Of a stretch of DNA of 64,000 nucleotides, positions 1 through 8,698 are shown one piece after another. Under the pieces are notes generated by a model. That model was not told the DNA's origin and did not search any database. It saw nothing but the letters and a program-made list of their open reading frames with translations. The stretch spans positions 1,550,001 to 1,614,000 of the forward strand of contig NZ_JAVIZX010000001.1 of assembly GCF_031453675.1 (NCBI RefSeq), given 5' to 3'. The position numbers and the translations under genes were made by a program. The stretch is from Paracidovorax wautersii. Lineage in GTDB: Bacteria; Pseudomonadota; Gammaproteobacteria; Burkholderiales; Burkholderiaceae_C. Positions within the stretch are counted from its first letter, which is position 1. The number at the start of each line of letters is the position of its first letter.

Positions 1-2269
1 TGGCCGAGCCGCGGCTGGTGGCAATGGCGCTTTGCCAGCGCAGGGCGCCGCCCACCGTCAGGCCCTGCAGGGCGCCGTCGCCGAAGCGGTAGCTGCTGCC
101 CAGTTTGAACTGGTGCCTGGGCGTGGTGGAGGCGCTGTCCAGGTTGCTGCTGTTCATCACATAGCTGCCCTGGGCCTGCCAACCGCGGGCCAGCTCGCCG
201 GACAGTTCCAGCTCGTAGCCGCGCCGCGTCGCGCCCTTGACGGCACGGTAGATGCTGTCGCCGTTGGCGTTCAGCCCCACCTCCTCGGCCGTGTTGTCGG
301 TGCGCATCCAGAAGTGGGCGATGCTGGCGTTCAGGCGCTTGTCGAAGAACTCGCCCTTGGCGCCCAGTTCATAGGTCCGGCCTTCCTCGGGGGGCAGCGT
401 GCGTTCGCCGGCGTCCTTGGCGCTCTGGGGCTGGTAGATGCTGGCGTAGCTGCCGTAGACCGAGACCTGGGGCGCCACGTCCACGATCAAGCCGGCATAG
501 GGCGTGACGACGCCCCGCTCGCGCATGTCGTAGTTGTACCAACCGATGTCGGTCACGTCCTTCTGGTCGTAGTCGCTCACGCGGGCGCCGGCGATCAGCT
601 TGACGGGGTCGGCGATGTTGAAGCGGCTGGCTGCGTAGAGGTAGCGGTTCTTGCGGCTGAACAGGTCGTTGGAATAGGCCATGCTGTTCCAGTCCGGCTC
701 CGGCACGCCGGCGCCCCCGTCGGCATAGTCGATGCCGGCCGCGGTGAGGGTGGAGCTGGCGCCGCTGCCGCGCTGCAGCGTGGTGCGGGCCCGGGTGCTG
801 CCGGCGCCGATCAGCAGGTCGTGCGTGCGCCCGAAGAGCTGGAACGGGCCCTGCACGTCCAGGCTGATGCTGTCGTTGCGGTCGTCGATGCCGGCGTAGC
901 GGTTGTATTGGATCTGGCCCGGCAGCGCGTAGCGCAGGTAGCCGATGCGCATGTCCGGCGTGTCCACGCTGTCGCGCGCCACCTGCAGCTTGGCCTTCCA
1001 GCCACCGGCGAAGCGGTGCTCCAGCCGGGCGAAGAGGCCCAGCGACTCCTGTTCGTAGCCCGCCCAGGAGGCGCCCACGTTGAACGACCGCGGCATGCGC
1101 GGCACGGCCACGCCATCGCCCGAGAACGCCTGGATGGGCGTGGTGCCGGTCGCGCCGCGCAGCGAACGTTCCTTGTAGGTGATGCCGGCCCCCACCACCG
1201 TGTCGGGCGTGATGTCGGCCTCCAGCGTGCCGTACAGCGTGGTGTTGCGGTGGTGCTGCCGGTCACGGAAGGCATCGGCATCCTTGTGCGCGGCCACCAG
1301 GCGGCCGCGCAGCGTGCCCGCTTCGTTCAGGGGGCCGCTGATGTCCGCGTCGGCCCGGTAGCTGCTCCAGCTGCCCACGCCGGCACTGGCATGGGCCTGG
1401 AAGTCGCGCGTGGGGCGCTTGCGGATCAGGTTCACCGTGCCGCCGTAGTTGCCGTCGCCGCTCATCAGGCCCGAGGAGCCCTTGAGCACCTCCACCCGGT
1501 CGATCTCGGCCATGTCGTCGAGCGCATACAGGATGTGGCTGTTCCAGCCCCAGCCACTGGCCAGCAGGCGGTTGCCGTCCACCTTGAGGTTCACGGTGGA
1601 GCCGCGCACGTTGAAGGTGGTCATGTCGCTCTGGCGCGAAACGGTCACGCCCGGCGTCTGGTCCAGCACGTCGCTCAGCGTCTGCAGCTGGAAGTCGTCC
1701 ATGCGCTGGCGCGACATCACCGAGACGGACTGCGGCGTCTCGCGCAGCGTGAGCGGCAGGCCGGTGGCCGCGGCGCTCGGGCCGGCGGCGGTGTAGCTGC
1801 CGGTGCCCTCGGTCGTGCCGTCGTTGCGTTCGGCCTGGGCGGCCACGCGCACTTCCGACAGCGTCAGCGCACCGGCGGGCGTGGCCGCTGCGGCGGCGGC
1901 CGGCGCGGCGCGCAGCGTGTAGCCGCCGCCTTCGTGCGGCACGGCCTGCAGCCCGCTGCCCGCCAGCAGGGCGGCAAAGCCCTGGCCCACGGTGTAGCGG
2001 CCCTGCAGCCCGGTGGTGCTGCGCCCCTGCGTCTGCGCCGGCGTGAACGACAGGTTGACGCCGGACTGCGCCGCGAAGGCGGCCAGCGCCGGGCCCAGCG
2101 CGCCGCCGGGGATGGCGTAGGCCTTTTCGGAAGACGACGCAGCGGCGGCTTCCTGGGCGGAAGCGGCCGGCGCGAAGGTGGCGCCTGCCCCGGCCGTGGC
2201 CAGCAGGCAGGCCAGGGCCACGGGGTGCAGCGCGCTGGCGCGCGGGCGGGGGGATGCGGGATCGGTCAT
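1..2269 (-). CDS. TonB-dependent siderophore receptor with STN signalling domain (partial, C-terminus off the left edge)
   Basis: Outer-membrane receptor that imports a ferric siderophore using TonB energy. Reading the minus strand from ATG 2269 gives a signal-peptide-like N-terminus, then a secretin/TonB N-terminal (STN) domain at about residues 50-105 (AIPGGALGPALAAFAAQSGV), a plug domain with the typical RETPQSVSVMSRQRM segment, and a long beta-barrel that is open to base 1. The STN domain marks receptors that signal to a FecR anti-sigma factor, and fecR and fecI homologues lie directly upstream on the same strand. An AGGAG ribosome site sits 11 nt before the ATG. The siderophore cannot be named; the FhuE/FoxA/FpvA type of receptor is the closest fit. 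At least 756 residues are present and the last strands are missing. Confidence 0.92.
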   Translation of the reverse strand, partial: MTDPASPRPRASALHPVALACLLATAGAGATFAPAASAQEAAAASSSEKAYAIPGGALGPALAAFAAQSGVNLSFTPAQTQGRSTTGLQGRYTVGQGFAALLAGSGLQAVPHEGGGYTLRAAPAAAAAATPAGALTLSEVRVAAQAERNDGTTEGTGSYTAAGPSAAATGLPLTLRETPQSVSVMSRQRMDDFQLQTLSDVLDQTPGVTVSRQSDMTTFNVRGSTVNLKVDGNRLLASGWGWNSHILYALDDMAEIDRVEVLKGSSGLMSGDGNYGGTVNLIRKRPTRDFQAHASAGVGSWSSYRADADISGPLNEAGTLRGRLVAAHKDADAFRDRQHHRNTTLYGTLEADITPDTVVGAGITYKERSLRGATGTTPIQAFSGDGVAVPRMPRSFNVGASWAGYEQESLGLFARLEHRFAGGWKAKLQVARDSVDTPDMRIGYLRYALPGQIQYNRYAGIDDRNDSISLDVQGPFQLFGRTHDLLIGAGSTRARTTLQRGSGASSTLTAAGIDYADGGAGVPEPDWNSMAYSNDLFSRKNRYLYAASRFNIADPVKLIAGARVSDYDQKDVTDIGWYNYDMRERGVVTPYAGLIVDVAPQVSVYGSYASIYQPQSAKDAGERTLPPEEGRTYELGAKGEFFDKRLNASIAHFWMRTDNTAEEVGLNANGDSIYRAVKGATRRGYELELSGELARGWQAQGSYVMNSSNLDSASTTPRHQFKLGSSYRFGDGALQGLTVGGALRWQSAIATSRGSA

Positions 2270-2476
2270 GCGGTGAATCACTCCTGTCGGTGCGGATGGG
2301 GGCCTTGTGGAGAAGGCGATCCCTCCCTTGCCGGACAGGAGCGGGTGAAAGTGCCAACCGGCGCAAGATTTTTTTCTGTTCTTGTTGTCCACGGTGCTGT
2401 GCATCACCCACGGCCCTGGCACCGCAGCGGCACCAGCCGTCCGATGGCCGCGGGAGCGGATCAGCGGGGCGTCACG

Positions 2477-3502
2477 TCAGCCGGCGCCGGGCGCGGTGCC
2501 CCGGGGCACCACGGTCACCCACCAGCGCGTGCGCAGCACCACCTGCACGGGCAGTGTCTCGCGCAGCAGGGCCAGCACGTAGTCGGTGTCGGCCAGCTGG
2601 AAGGCGCCGGAGATGCGCAGGTCGGCTACCTCGGGCGCGCAGCGCAGCACGCCGGGGCGGTAGCGCGCCAGCTCGGCCAGGAAGTCCGCCAGCGGCAGGT
2701 TGTCCGCGTAGAGCACGCCCTGCAGCCAGCCCGGGGCGCCGTCCGGTGCGGCGGCCGGCTGCAATGCCGCGGGCTGCGGCGGCGCGATGGCGGTGGGCGT
2801 GAAGCGCGTGGATTGGCCCGCCTCCAGGATCTGTGGCGCGCCGCCACCGCGGGGAGCGATCTCCACGCGGTGCTCCAGCACGGTCAGCCGGGCCGTGCCG
2901 TCCCCTCCTGCATCGGCCGGCAGCAGGCGCACGACGAAGCGCGTGCCCAGGGCGCGCAGGCGGCCCTGCGGCGTATCCACGACGAAGGGGCGCTGCAGGC
3001 CGGGCGCGTCGGGCGCGGTGCGGATGTGGATCTCGCCCCGGTGCAGGCGCACCTGGCGCAGCGTGTCGCTGAAGGCCACGTCCACGGCGCTGCCGGTGTT
3101 CAGGCGCAGGCGGCTGCCGTCGGCCAGCACGACCTCGCGGCGCTCGCCGGTCGCGGTGGCGTAGTCGGCCGTCCAGCCCTGCCACGGCGCGTGGCGCCAG
3201 CCCAGCCAGGCGGCGGGCGCGGCCACGCCCAGCACGGCCAGGGTGCGCAGTGCGGCGCGGCGGTGGGCGTGCGCGCTGCGGCGCGTGAGCACGGGCACGC
3301 CCAGCGCGGGCGGCACGGCGCCGAACTGCTGTGCCATCCGCTCGGCCTTCTGCCAGGCCTGCTCGTGCGCCGGGTGGGCGGCGCGCCAGCGCGCGCAGCC
3401 GGCCAGGTCGCCCGCGTCGGCCTCGCCCGAATGCAGGCGCACCAGCCACTGCGCGGCTTCGCGGATGACGCGGGGCGGCAGCTCCGCCGGGGGCGGGCTC
3501 AT
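2477..3502 (-). CDS. FecR-family anti-sigma factor / iron-transport regulator
   Basis: Inner-membrane protein of 341 residues that relays receptor occupancy to the adjacent ECF sigma factor. The N-terminal cytoplasmic domain carries the family signature HPAHEQAWQKAE at 43-54. A single hydrophobic segment spans about 84-101, followed by a periplasmic FecR domain (about 112-205, containing LADGSRLRLNTGSAVDV) and a C-terminal STN-interacting domain (about 275-325, NLPLADFLAELARY). The ATG overlaps the TGA of the sigma gene (ATGA), so the two are translationally coupled. The STN-containing receptor follows 207 bp downstream, completing the usual sigma/anti-sigma/receptor order. Confidence 0.9.
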   Translation of the reverse strand: MSPPPAELPPRVIREAAQWLVRLHSGEADAGDLAGCARWRAAHPAHEQAWQKAERMAQQFGAVPPALGVPVLTRRSAHAHRRAALRTLAVLGVAAPAAWLGWRHAPWQGWTADYATATGERREVVLADGSRLRLNTGSAVDVAFSDTLRQVRLHRGEIHIRTAPDAPGLQRPFVVDTPQGRLRALGTRFVVRLLPADAGGDGTARLTVLEHRVEIAPRGGGAPQILEAGQSTRFTPTAIAPPQPAALQPAAAPDGAPGWLQGVLYADNLPLADFLAELARYRPGVLRCAPEVADLRISGAFQLADTDYVLALLRETLPVQVVLRTRWWVTVVPRGTAPGAG

Positions 3503-4023
3503 GCCAGCGCCAGGCACAGCTCGAAGCCCTGCGCCATGTAGCGCTTGACGCTGCGCTCGCTCACGCCCACCTGCTGCGCGATCTGCGCATAGCCCAGGCC
3601 CTGCAGCTGCGACAGCACGAACACCTCGCGCGCCTTGGGCGCCAGGTGGCTCAGCAGGTCGTCCAGCTGCTGCAGCGTCTGGAGGATGGCGAGGGTGTCT
3701 TCGGGCGACGGGGCCAGTTCGTCGGGCAGCGCGGCCAGGGTGTCGAGCCACGCCTGCTCCAGCGAGCGGCGGCGCCAGTGGTCGCACAGCAGGCCGCGGG
3801 CGATGGTGGTGAGGTAGGCGCGGGGTTCGCGCACGGCGGGCAGGGCCTCGGGCTTTTGCAGCACCCGCACGAAGGTGTCGTGCGCCAGATCGGCCGCGCC
3901 GTCGCGGCATTGCAGGCGCCGGCGCAGCAGCGCCACCAGCCAGCCGTGGTGCGCCTCGTACAGCGCCTGCACGGAATCGGCGGTGGCGCTGGGCGGAAGA
4001 GGGGAGCAGGCGGCGGCGGGCAT
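3499..4023 (-). CDS. FecI-like ECF RNA polymerase sigma factor
   Basis: Sigma-70 family extracytoplasmic-function factor of 174 residues that should transcribe the neighbouring siderophore-receptor gene when the receptor is loaded. Region 2 is visible at about 20-90 (DLAHDTFVRVLQ at 45-56, where core polymerase and the -10 element are contacted) and region 4 at about 120-170, with helix-turn-helix YAQIAQQVGVSERSVKRYM at 145-163. ATG 4023 was chosen because it gives the usual FecI length; the frame is open much further upstream but without family similarity. A Fur-box-like palindrome lies 24 bp upstream. Its stop overlaps the fecR start. Confidence 0.9.
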   Translation of the reverse strand: MPAAACSPLPPSATADSVQALYEAHHGWLVALLRRRLQCRDGAADLAHDTFVRVLQKPEALPAVREPRAYLTTIARGLLCDHWRRRSLEQAWLDTLAALPDELAPSPEDTLAILQTLQQLDDLLSHLAPKAREVFVLSQLQGLGYAQIAQQVGVSERSVKRYMAQGFELCLALA

Positions 4024-4046
4024 GGGCGCGAGGGCAGGTCCATCAG

Positions 4047-4063
4047 ATGCGAATGGATCGCAT
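4047..4063 (-). promoter_or_regulatory. Fur-box-like palindrome upstream of the fecI-fecR-receptor unit
   Basis: The sequence ATGCGAATGGATCGCAT has perfect 6-bp inverted arms (ATGCGA/TCGCAT), and a second overlapping pair (GAATG/CATTC) extends right of it. Overlapping inverted repeats of this kind are typical of Fur operators. It resembles the site at 42563-42583 before the second TonB receptor. Iron repression of the sigma gene is inferred. Confidence 0.6.
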
Positions 4064-4095
4064 TCTATTCGCCGCCATAGACCTCTGGGTTTGAT

Positions 4096-4157
4096 GCTAT
4101 GGAATGAATAGCTGTATGCGCTTGCCCAGCAAGCGCTGCAGGCCGAAAAGGCTTGAA
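4096..4157 (+). repeat. AT-rich intergenic repeat, family 1, copy 1
   Basis: A GCTAT...ATAGC arm pair is followed by a CGCTTgcccagcAAGCG hairpin and a GGCC-GGCTTGAA tail. It sits between the divergent starts of nothing: it lies between the fecI start and the 3' end of the acyl-CoA dehydrogenase gene. Seven more copies occur in the window. Confidence 0.85.
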
Positions 4158-4202
4158 GTGATCGCCGCCGGCTGCCGCTGAATGCGCGCAGCCGGGGCGG
4201 CT

Positions 4203-5870
4203 TCATTCGGGCAGGGCCCGCGCCAGGATCGCCGCCACCTCCAGGCCGCGTACGTCCATGGCGCCCACCACCCGGCCGGCGCCGGGCTCCGCCAGCCGGG
4301 TGGCGATGAAGCCATCGGCCACGGCCGCCGGCGCCTGCTGGCGCAGCAGGCAGGCCTGCGCCAGCAGCACCAGGCGCTGCACCAGCAGGCGGCCCAGGGC
4401 TTCGAGTGCGTCTGGCGGTGCGGCGAGCAGCGCCTGCAGATCGCGCAGCGCCGCGGCGATCCGGGGCTCGTCCTGCGCGGCGGTCGCCAGCTCGGCCAGC
4501 AGGGCGTGGGCGGTGTCGGGCTCGCGGGCCAGCGCGCGCAGCACGTCCAGGCACATCACGTTGCCCGAGCCTTCCCAGATCGAGTTGACGGGCGACTCGA
4601 GAAACAGCCGGGCCATCACGCCCTCCTGCACATAGCCGTTGCCGCCGAAGACCTCCATCGCCTCGCCGGCCAGCTCCACGCCGCGCTTGCACACCCAGAA
4701 CTTGGCGGCCGGCGTCATCACGCGCTTCCAGGCGCGGTCGGCCGGGCCGGCGGTGCCGTCCTGCTCGCGCTCGAAGGCCTGGGCCAGGCGCATCAGCAGC
4801 GCGAGCGCGGCCTCGCTCTCCAGCGCCAGGTCGGCCAGCACGGTGCGCATCAGCGGCTGCTCGGCCAGCGCCTTGCCGAAGGCGTGGCGCCGGCGCGCAT
4901 AGGCGATGGCCTGCACCGTGGCCTGGCGCAGGATGGCAGCGCTGCCGGCCACGCAGTTGAGCCGTGTGTACGACGCCATCTCGATGATCGTGGGGATGCC
5001 GCGCCCCTCCTCGCCCATCAGCACGCCCCAGGCGTCTTGGAACTCCACCTCGCTGCTGGCGTTGCTGCGGTTGCCCACCTTGTCCTTCAGGCGCTGCACG
5101 CGCACGGCGTTGCGCGTGCCGTCGGGGCGCCAGCGGGGCACGTAGAAGCAGGCGAAGGGGCCGTCCGCACCCACGCGCGCGGTCACCAGATGGGCGTCGC
5201 TCGTGGGCACCGAGAAGAACCATTTGTGCCCGCGCAGCAGATACCCGGCGCCGCGCCCGCCCGCGCCGGTGGGCGTGGCAACGGTGGTGTTGGCGCGCAC
5301 GTCCGAGCCGCCCTGCTTCTCGGTCATGCCCATGCCGATCCAGAGGCTGGCCTTGTCGGCCGCCGGCACGTCGCGGGGGTCGTAGGCGGTGCTGCACAGC
5401 GGCTGCTGCAGCTGCGCCCACAGCGCGGGCTCCTTGCGCAGCAGCGGGATGCTGGCCTGCGTCATCGTGGCCGGGCACAGCGTGCCCTGCTCGATCTGGC
5501 CGTGCAGGTAGAAGCCCGCGGCCCAGGCCGTCCAGCGGCCGGGGCGGTCGCTGTCGAAGGGCTGCGAGACCAGTCCCTGCGCGCGGTACAGCGCCAGCAG
5601 CGCGTGCCATGCAGGGTGGAACTCGACCTGGTCGATGCGCTGCCCGCGCGCGTCGAAGGCATGCAGTGCGGGCGGGTGCTGGTTCGCCTGGCGGGCCCAC
5701 TCGGCCGTCTCCGCCAGGCCCAGCTGCCGGGCATAGGCGGCCAGGCCGGGCTGCGCCCACTGCGCCTGGGCGCGGTTCAGCGCCTGCTGCAGCGCGGGGT
5801 CCGTCGCCAGCAGGTCGTACCCGCTCAGCTCGGGCACCTGGTTGAAGACGTGGTGCGTGTGCCAGTCCAT
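4203..5870 (-). CDS. AidB-like acyl-CoA dehydrogenase family flavoprotein
   Basis: FAD enzyme of 555 residues, a length that fits the long AidB/isovaleryl-CoA-dehydrogenase-like branch (about 540-600) rather than ordinary acyl-CoA dehydrogenases (about 380-400). N-terminal MDWHTHHVFNQVPEL resembles AidB proteins. The middle domain has AADKASLWIGMGMTEKQGGS and the KWFFSVPTSDAHLV region that lines the flavin. A C-terminal helical bundle contains AFGKALAEQPLMR and VFGGNGYVQEG. In Escherichia coli AidB belongs to the adaptive response to alkylation; the role here could be that or a fatty/branched acyl-CoA oxidation. It appears monocistronic, flanked by family-1 repeats on both sides. Confidence 0.82.
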   Translation of the reverse strand: MDWHTHHVFNQVPELSGYDLLATDPALQQALNRAQAQWAQPGLAAYARQLGLAETAEWARQANQHPPALHAFDARGQRIDQVEFHPAWHALLALYRAQGLVSQPFDSDRPGRWTAWAAGFYLHGQIEQGTLCPATMTQASIPLLRKEPALWAQLQQPLCSTAYDPRDVPAADKASLWIGMGMTEKQGGSDVRANTTVATPTGAGGRGAGYLLRGHKWFFSVPTSDAHLVTARVGADGPFACFYVPRWRPDGTRNAVRVQRLKDKVGNRSNASSEVEFQDAWGVLMGEEGRGIPTIIEMASYTRLNCVAGSAAILRQATVQAIAYARRRHAFGKALAEQPLMRTVLADLALESEAALALLMRLAQAFEREQDGTAGPADRAWKRVMTPAAKFWVCKRGVELAGEAMEVFGGNGYVQEGVMARLFLESPVNSIWEGSGNVMCLDVLRALAREPDTAHALLAELATAAQDEPRIAAALRDLQALLAAPPDALEALGRLLVQRLVLLAQACLLRQQAPAAVADGFIATRLAEPGAGRVVGAMDVRGLEVAAILARALPE

Positions 5871-5928
5871 GGGATGTGTCTCCTGTCGGTTCCTGTCGCT
5901 GGCGGGCCATCGGCCCGGCTGCCGAGCG

Positions 5929-5990
5929 TTGAAGCCAAAACGGGCTCTGGCGCCCTATCCATCAGCGCAGCAAGCTATGTTGTTGATAGC
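5929..5990 (-). repeat. AT-rich intergenic repeat, family 1, copy 2
   Basis: Inverse orientation: TTGAAGCC tail, then GGCGC...CAGCGCAGC hairpin region and AGCTATGTTGTTGATAGC arms. It lies between the acyl-CoA dehydrogenase start and the lipoprotein stop codon, and its hairpin is more degenerate than in other copies. Confidence 0.75.
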
Positions 5991-5998
5991 GATTCTGT

Positions 5999-6667
5999 TC
6001 AGCGCAGCACGCGGCAGTTGCCGAACTCGCAGCGCACGGCCAGCGCGTCGCCGTTGTCGCAGGCCACGCTGTAGGTCTCGAAGCCGGGACCCTTGGCGGC
6101 CAGGGTGGCCACCGGCTGGACGCTGCACGACTGGGCGCGGGCCAGCCGTTCGGCGCTGAAGCCATCGGTGCCCGAGGGGCGTGCAGCGGGCGCCAGCGCC
6201 GGCTCGCGCGGCGGTGCCGGCGCGGGGAGGGGCCGTAGCGGCGCTGCGGCCACCGCGCCGGGCGCGTGGCCGCGGGCGGACAGGCAGGTGGCGACCGCCT
6301 GGCGGCGGCGTTCCAGCGCGTTCAGGCCCTGGGTGCTGCCCAGCACGCCGCCGGCCACGGCCCAGTCGCGCGCCACGTCGCCGCGCTGGCCGGCGCTCCA
6401 GACCAGCGCCGCCGCGATGAGGGCGCCCTGGACGATGCCGTCCAGCGTCTCCTGCACCACGCCGATCTGCTGGGCGTAGGCCTGGCAGGTGGCCAGGTCG
6501 GCCGCATGGCGCTCGCGCAACTCGGCCTCGGCGGCCTGCGCGTCCGCGGCGGAGGCCTCCGGGCGCGGAGCGGCGCAGCCGGCCGCCAGCAGCGCGGCGA
6601 GCGCAAGGGCCGCGGCGCGGGTGCCGCGGGAACGGGAGGGGCGATCGAGGTGCGGTGGGGACGGCAT
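5999..6667 (-). CDS. Hypothetical lipoprotein
   Basis: Predicted envelope lipoprotein of 222 residues with no recognised family. The N-terminus has a charged stretch, a hydrophobic segment and a lipobox LLAAGC with the lipidated Cys near residue 31. A glycine/alanine-rich hydrophobic segment (IVQGALIAAALVWSAG) at about 80-95 resembles glycine-zipper segments. A proline/alanine linker follows, and a small C-terminal domain has three Cys residues (SCSV, VACDN, NCRV) that could form disulfides. It lies downstream of the MFS gene on the same strand with an 88-bp gap. Function is unknown. Confidence 0.65.
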   Translation of the reverse strand: MPSPPHLDRPSRSRGTRAAALALAALLAAGCAAPRPEASAADAQAAEAELRERHAADLATCQAYAQQIGVVQETLDGIVQGALIAAALVWSAGQRGDVARDWAVAGGVLGSTQGLNALERRRQAVATCLSARGHAPGAVAAAPLRPLPAPAPPREPALAPAARPSGTDGFSAERLARAQSCSVQPVATLAAKGPGFETYSVACDNGDALAVRCEFGNCRVLR

Positions 6668-6755
6668 GGCAGGCTCCTGGTGCGGCGGCCAGCTGCGATC
6701 TTGCCCGCATGCGCGCCGCGGCGCCAGCGCCGCCGGTCCGGGAGGTGGGCGCCCG

Positions 6756-8081
6756 TCAGGCGGGCGCCACCGCCGCAGCCGGCAACTGGGCGCTGGGGCC
6801 CGCGCTGCGCTGCGCCATCCAGAACACGGGCAGCGCCAGGAGCGCGCAGCCGGCCAGCACCGCGAAGGCCAGCCCGAAGTGGCCCTGCGCGCCCACCACG
6901 CTGTTGGCGATGGCCGGGCTGAGCGAGGCGCCCACGCCCTGCAGCGTCATGACCAGTCCCAGGGAGGCGTTGTAGCGGCCGCTGCCGCGCACGTAGCGTT
7001 CCACCATCAGCGGCGTGGCCACGCCCAGCGCACCGGCGGCCAGGCCGTCCAGGATCTGCACGGGGATGTTGGCCCACGCCTCGGGAATCGCCCAGGCCAG
7101 CACGCCACGCACGGGCAGCGCCAGGATGGCGAGGTAGACGAACACCGGCAAATCGAAGCGCCGGCTGCGCGCCACCCACAGCGCCACCGGCACCATGGTG
7201 AGCTGGGCGACGACGATGGCGATGCCGGTCCACAGCAGCGGTGCGGAGTCCGGCACGGTGGCTGCCAGCCGCTGGTTGAGCAGCGGCAGCATGGCCGCAT
7301 TGCCCAGGTGGAACAGCGCGCAGGCCAAGCCGAACAGCCACAGCGTGCGGTGCGAGAGGAAGGCGCGCCAGCCCTCGGCGCGGGCCGCCTCGGTGGCAGA
7401 GGGCGGGGCGGTGTCGGGCGCGCCGCCCCGGGCGGCGACGTGGTCGATGTCAGGCGCGCGGATGGCCGCCAGGCAGGCCAGGGCGCCCACGGCCATGGCC
7501 GCCATCATCACCAGCATCCACGGCGCCCCCAGCCAGTGGGCCAAGGCGGCGGCTCCCAGCGCGGAGACGATGTTGCCGCCATGGCTGTAGGCCTCGTTGC
7601 GGCCCGTCTGGTGGCGCAGGCCTGCGCTGCGCGCCAGGCCCAGCGTGAGGGCGGCCAGGCCCGCGGCCAGCAGCGCGCCGGCCACGCCGGTGAGCACCTG
7701 CGACAGCACCAGCACGGCGGGCGCGTGGCTGCGGAAGGCCACGGCGCTGGCGCCCAGGAGGGCCAGCGCGGCGACGGCGATCAGCACCCGCTTGGCGCGC
7801 ATGCGGTCGGCCCAGGCGCCGGCCAGCGGTGTCGCCAGCATGCCGGCCAGCCCGCCGGCGGACAGGATGAGGCCGATGGTGGTCTGATCGATGCGCTGCG
7901 TCTGCAGGTAGGTGGCGAGGAAGGGGCCCAGGCCGTCCCGCACATCCGCCATGAAGAACGCCATCCAGGCCAGGGCGGTCAGCGAGGCGGCCGTGGCGGG
8001 CCCCGGGGCCGGGGCGCTGGCGAAGGCGCCCGCCGCGTCGGCAGGCCGGGGGCTGTCGGGGTGGTGCGGTGCGGCGGGCAT
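6756..8081 (-). CDS. Major facilitator superfamily transporter
   Basis: Inner-membrane secondary transporter of 441 residues with about 12 hydrophobic segments. The MFS motif A between segments 2 and 3 is visible as GAWADRMRAKRV at about 89-100, preceded by GLAGMLATPLAG. N-terminal WMAFFMADVRDGLGPFLATYLQ is typical of MFS proteins of unknown substrate. An alanine/proline-rich cytoplasmic N-terminus of about 30 residues precedes the first segment. It lies 15 bp after the repeat-protein gene at 8097-8648 on the same strand and is probably co-transcribed. Substrate is not inferable. Confidence 0.85.
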   Translation of the reverse strand: MPAAPHHPDSPRPADAAGAFASAPAPGPATAASLTALAWMAFFMADVRDGLGPFLATYLQTQRIDQTTIGLILSAGGLAGMLATPLAGAWADRMRAKRVLIAVAALALLGASAVAFRSHAPAVLVLSQVLTGVAGALLAAGLAALTLGLARSAGLRHQTGRNEAYSHGGNIVSALGAAALAHWLGAPWMLVMMAAMAVGALACLAAIRAPDIDHVAARGGAPDTAPPSATEAARAEGWRAFLSHRTLWLFGLACALFHLGNAAMLPLLNQRLAATVPDSAPLLWTGIAIVVAQLTMVPVALWVARSRRFDLPVFVYLAILALPVRGVLAWAIPEAWANIPVQILDGLAAGALGVATPLMVERYVRGSGRYNASLGLVMTLQGVGASLSPAIANSVVGAQGHFGLAFAVLAGCALLALPVFWMAQRSAGPSAQLPAAAVAPA

Positions 8082-8096
8082 GGCGGCGTTACCTTT

Positions 8097-8648
8097 TTAC
8101 TTGTGGGGCTTGGGCGCGGGCAGGGCCTTGCCGTTGACGGTGTGCGCCTCCACCACGTGGCCGGCGCCGCCTTGCAGCGCGCGGGCCGGGCCGCTGGCGG
8201 TGACGGCATCGCCCGGCTTCAGCCCCAGGCGGGCGAAGCCGTCCGGGCGGGTGTGGACGAAGTCGCCGCTGTCCAGCACCACGCCGTTGGGCTCGCCATG
8301 GCGGGCATGGTGGAGGCGCACGACGCGGCCCTGCACCTGGCGCACGGCTTCCTGCACGGCGGGCGGCTGGCCGTCCACGGCCACCAGGCGCTCCAGCGCG
8401 TAGACCTCGTGCGGGGCGTCGCCGCGGGGCGGCACCACCGTGCCTTCGGCCACCAGCGACTGGCCGGGCCGCAGCGCCGCAAAGGCCTGGGCCGCGGCCT
8501 CGTCATGCGGGGCCAGCACGAACTGCACGGGCACGCTGTCCACATCCAGCAGCGCGCCTTCCACGCGGCCACGGGGGCTGTACAGCAGGTGCTGCAAACG
8601 TCCTTCGAGGGACCAGACATCGATCATCTTTTCAACGGCTTGGCTCAT
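8097..8648 (-). CDS. Hypothetical protein with two beta-rich GRV...G..LDDG-type repeats
   Basis: Unrecognised protein of 183 residues without a signal peptide. Two related modules of about 70 residues can be seen. The second (about 105-172) contains VQGRVVRLHHARHGEPNG, VVLDSGDFVHTRPDG and LKPGDAVTASG; the first (about 12-92) is more diverged. The same module pattern occurs twice in the exported protein at 8699-9421, so the two genes look like paralogues. The alternation of V/L with G and the LxPGxxVxxxG turn suggest small beta-barrels (OB-fold-like), but this is inference. It lies between that gene and the MFS gene, all on one strand. Confidence 0.6.
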   Translation of the reverse strand: MSQAVEKMIDVWSLEGRLQHLLYSPRGRVEGALLDVDSVPVQFVLAPHDEAAAQAFAALRPGQSLVAEGTVVPPRGDAPHEVYALERLVAVDGQPPAVQEAVRQVQGRVVRLHHARHGEPNGVVLDSGDFVHTRPDGFARLGLKPGDAVTASGPARALQGGAGHVVEAHTVNGKALPAPKPHK

Positions 8649-8698
8649 GGGTGTGTCTTTCTGAACGGGTGATGAAGGGGGCGACGGGACGGCGTGGC

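Noticed and set aside
32-3541. Open plus-strand frame of 1169 codons
   Set aside because: It is antisense to the TonB receptor, fecR and fecI genes, which have clear domains. The product is Gly/Ala/Arg/Val/His-rich without motifs, as expected from the mirror frame of high-GC codons.
3499-5910. Continuous minus-strand frame of 803 codons suggesting a dehydrogenase-sigma fusion
   Set aside because: The upstream two thirds are the wrong frame of the AidB-like gene. FecI similarity begins only at ATG 4023.
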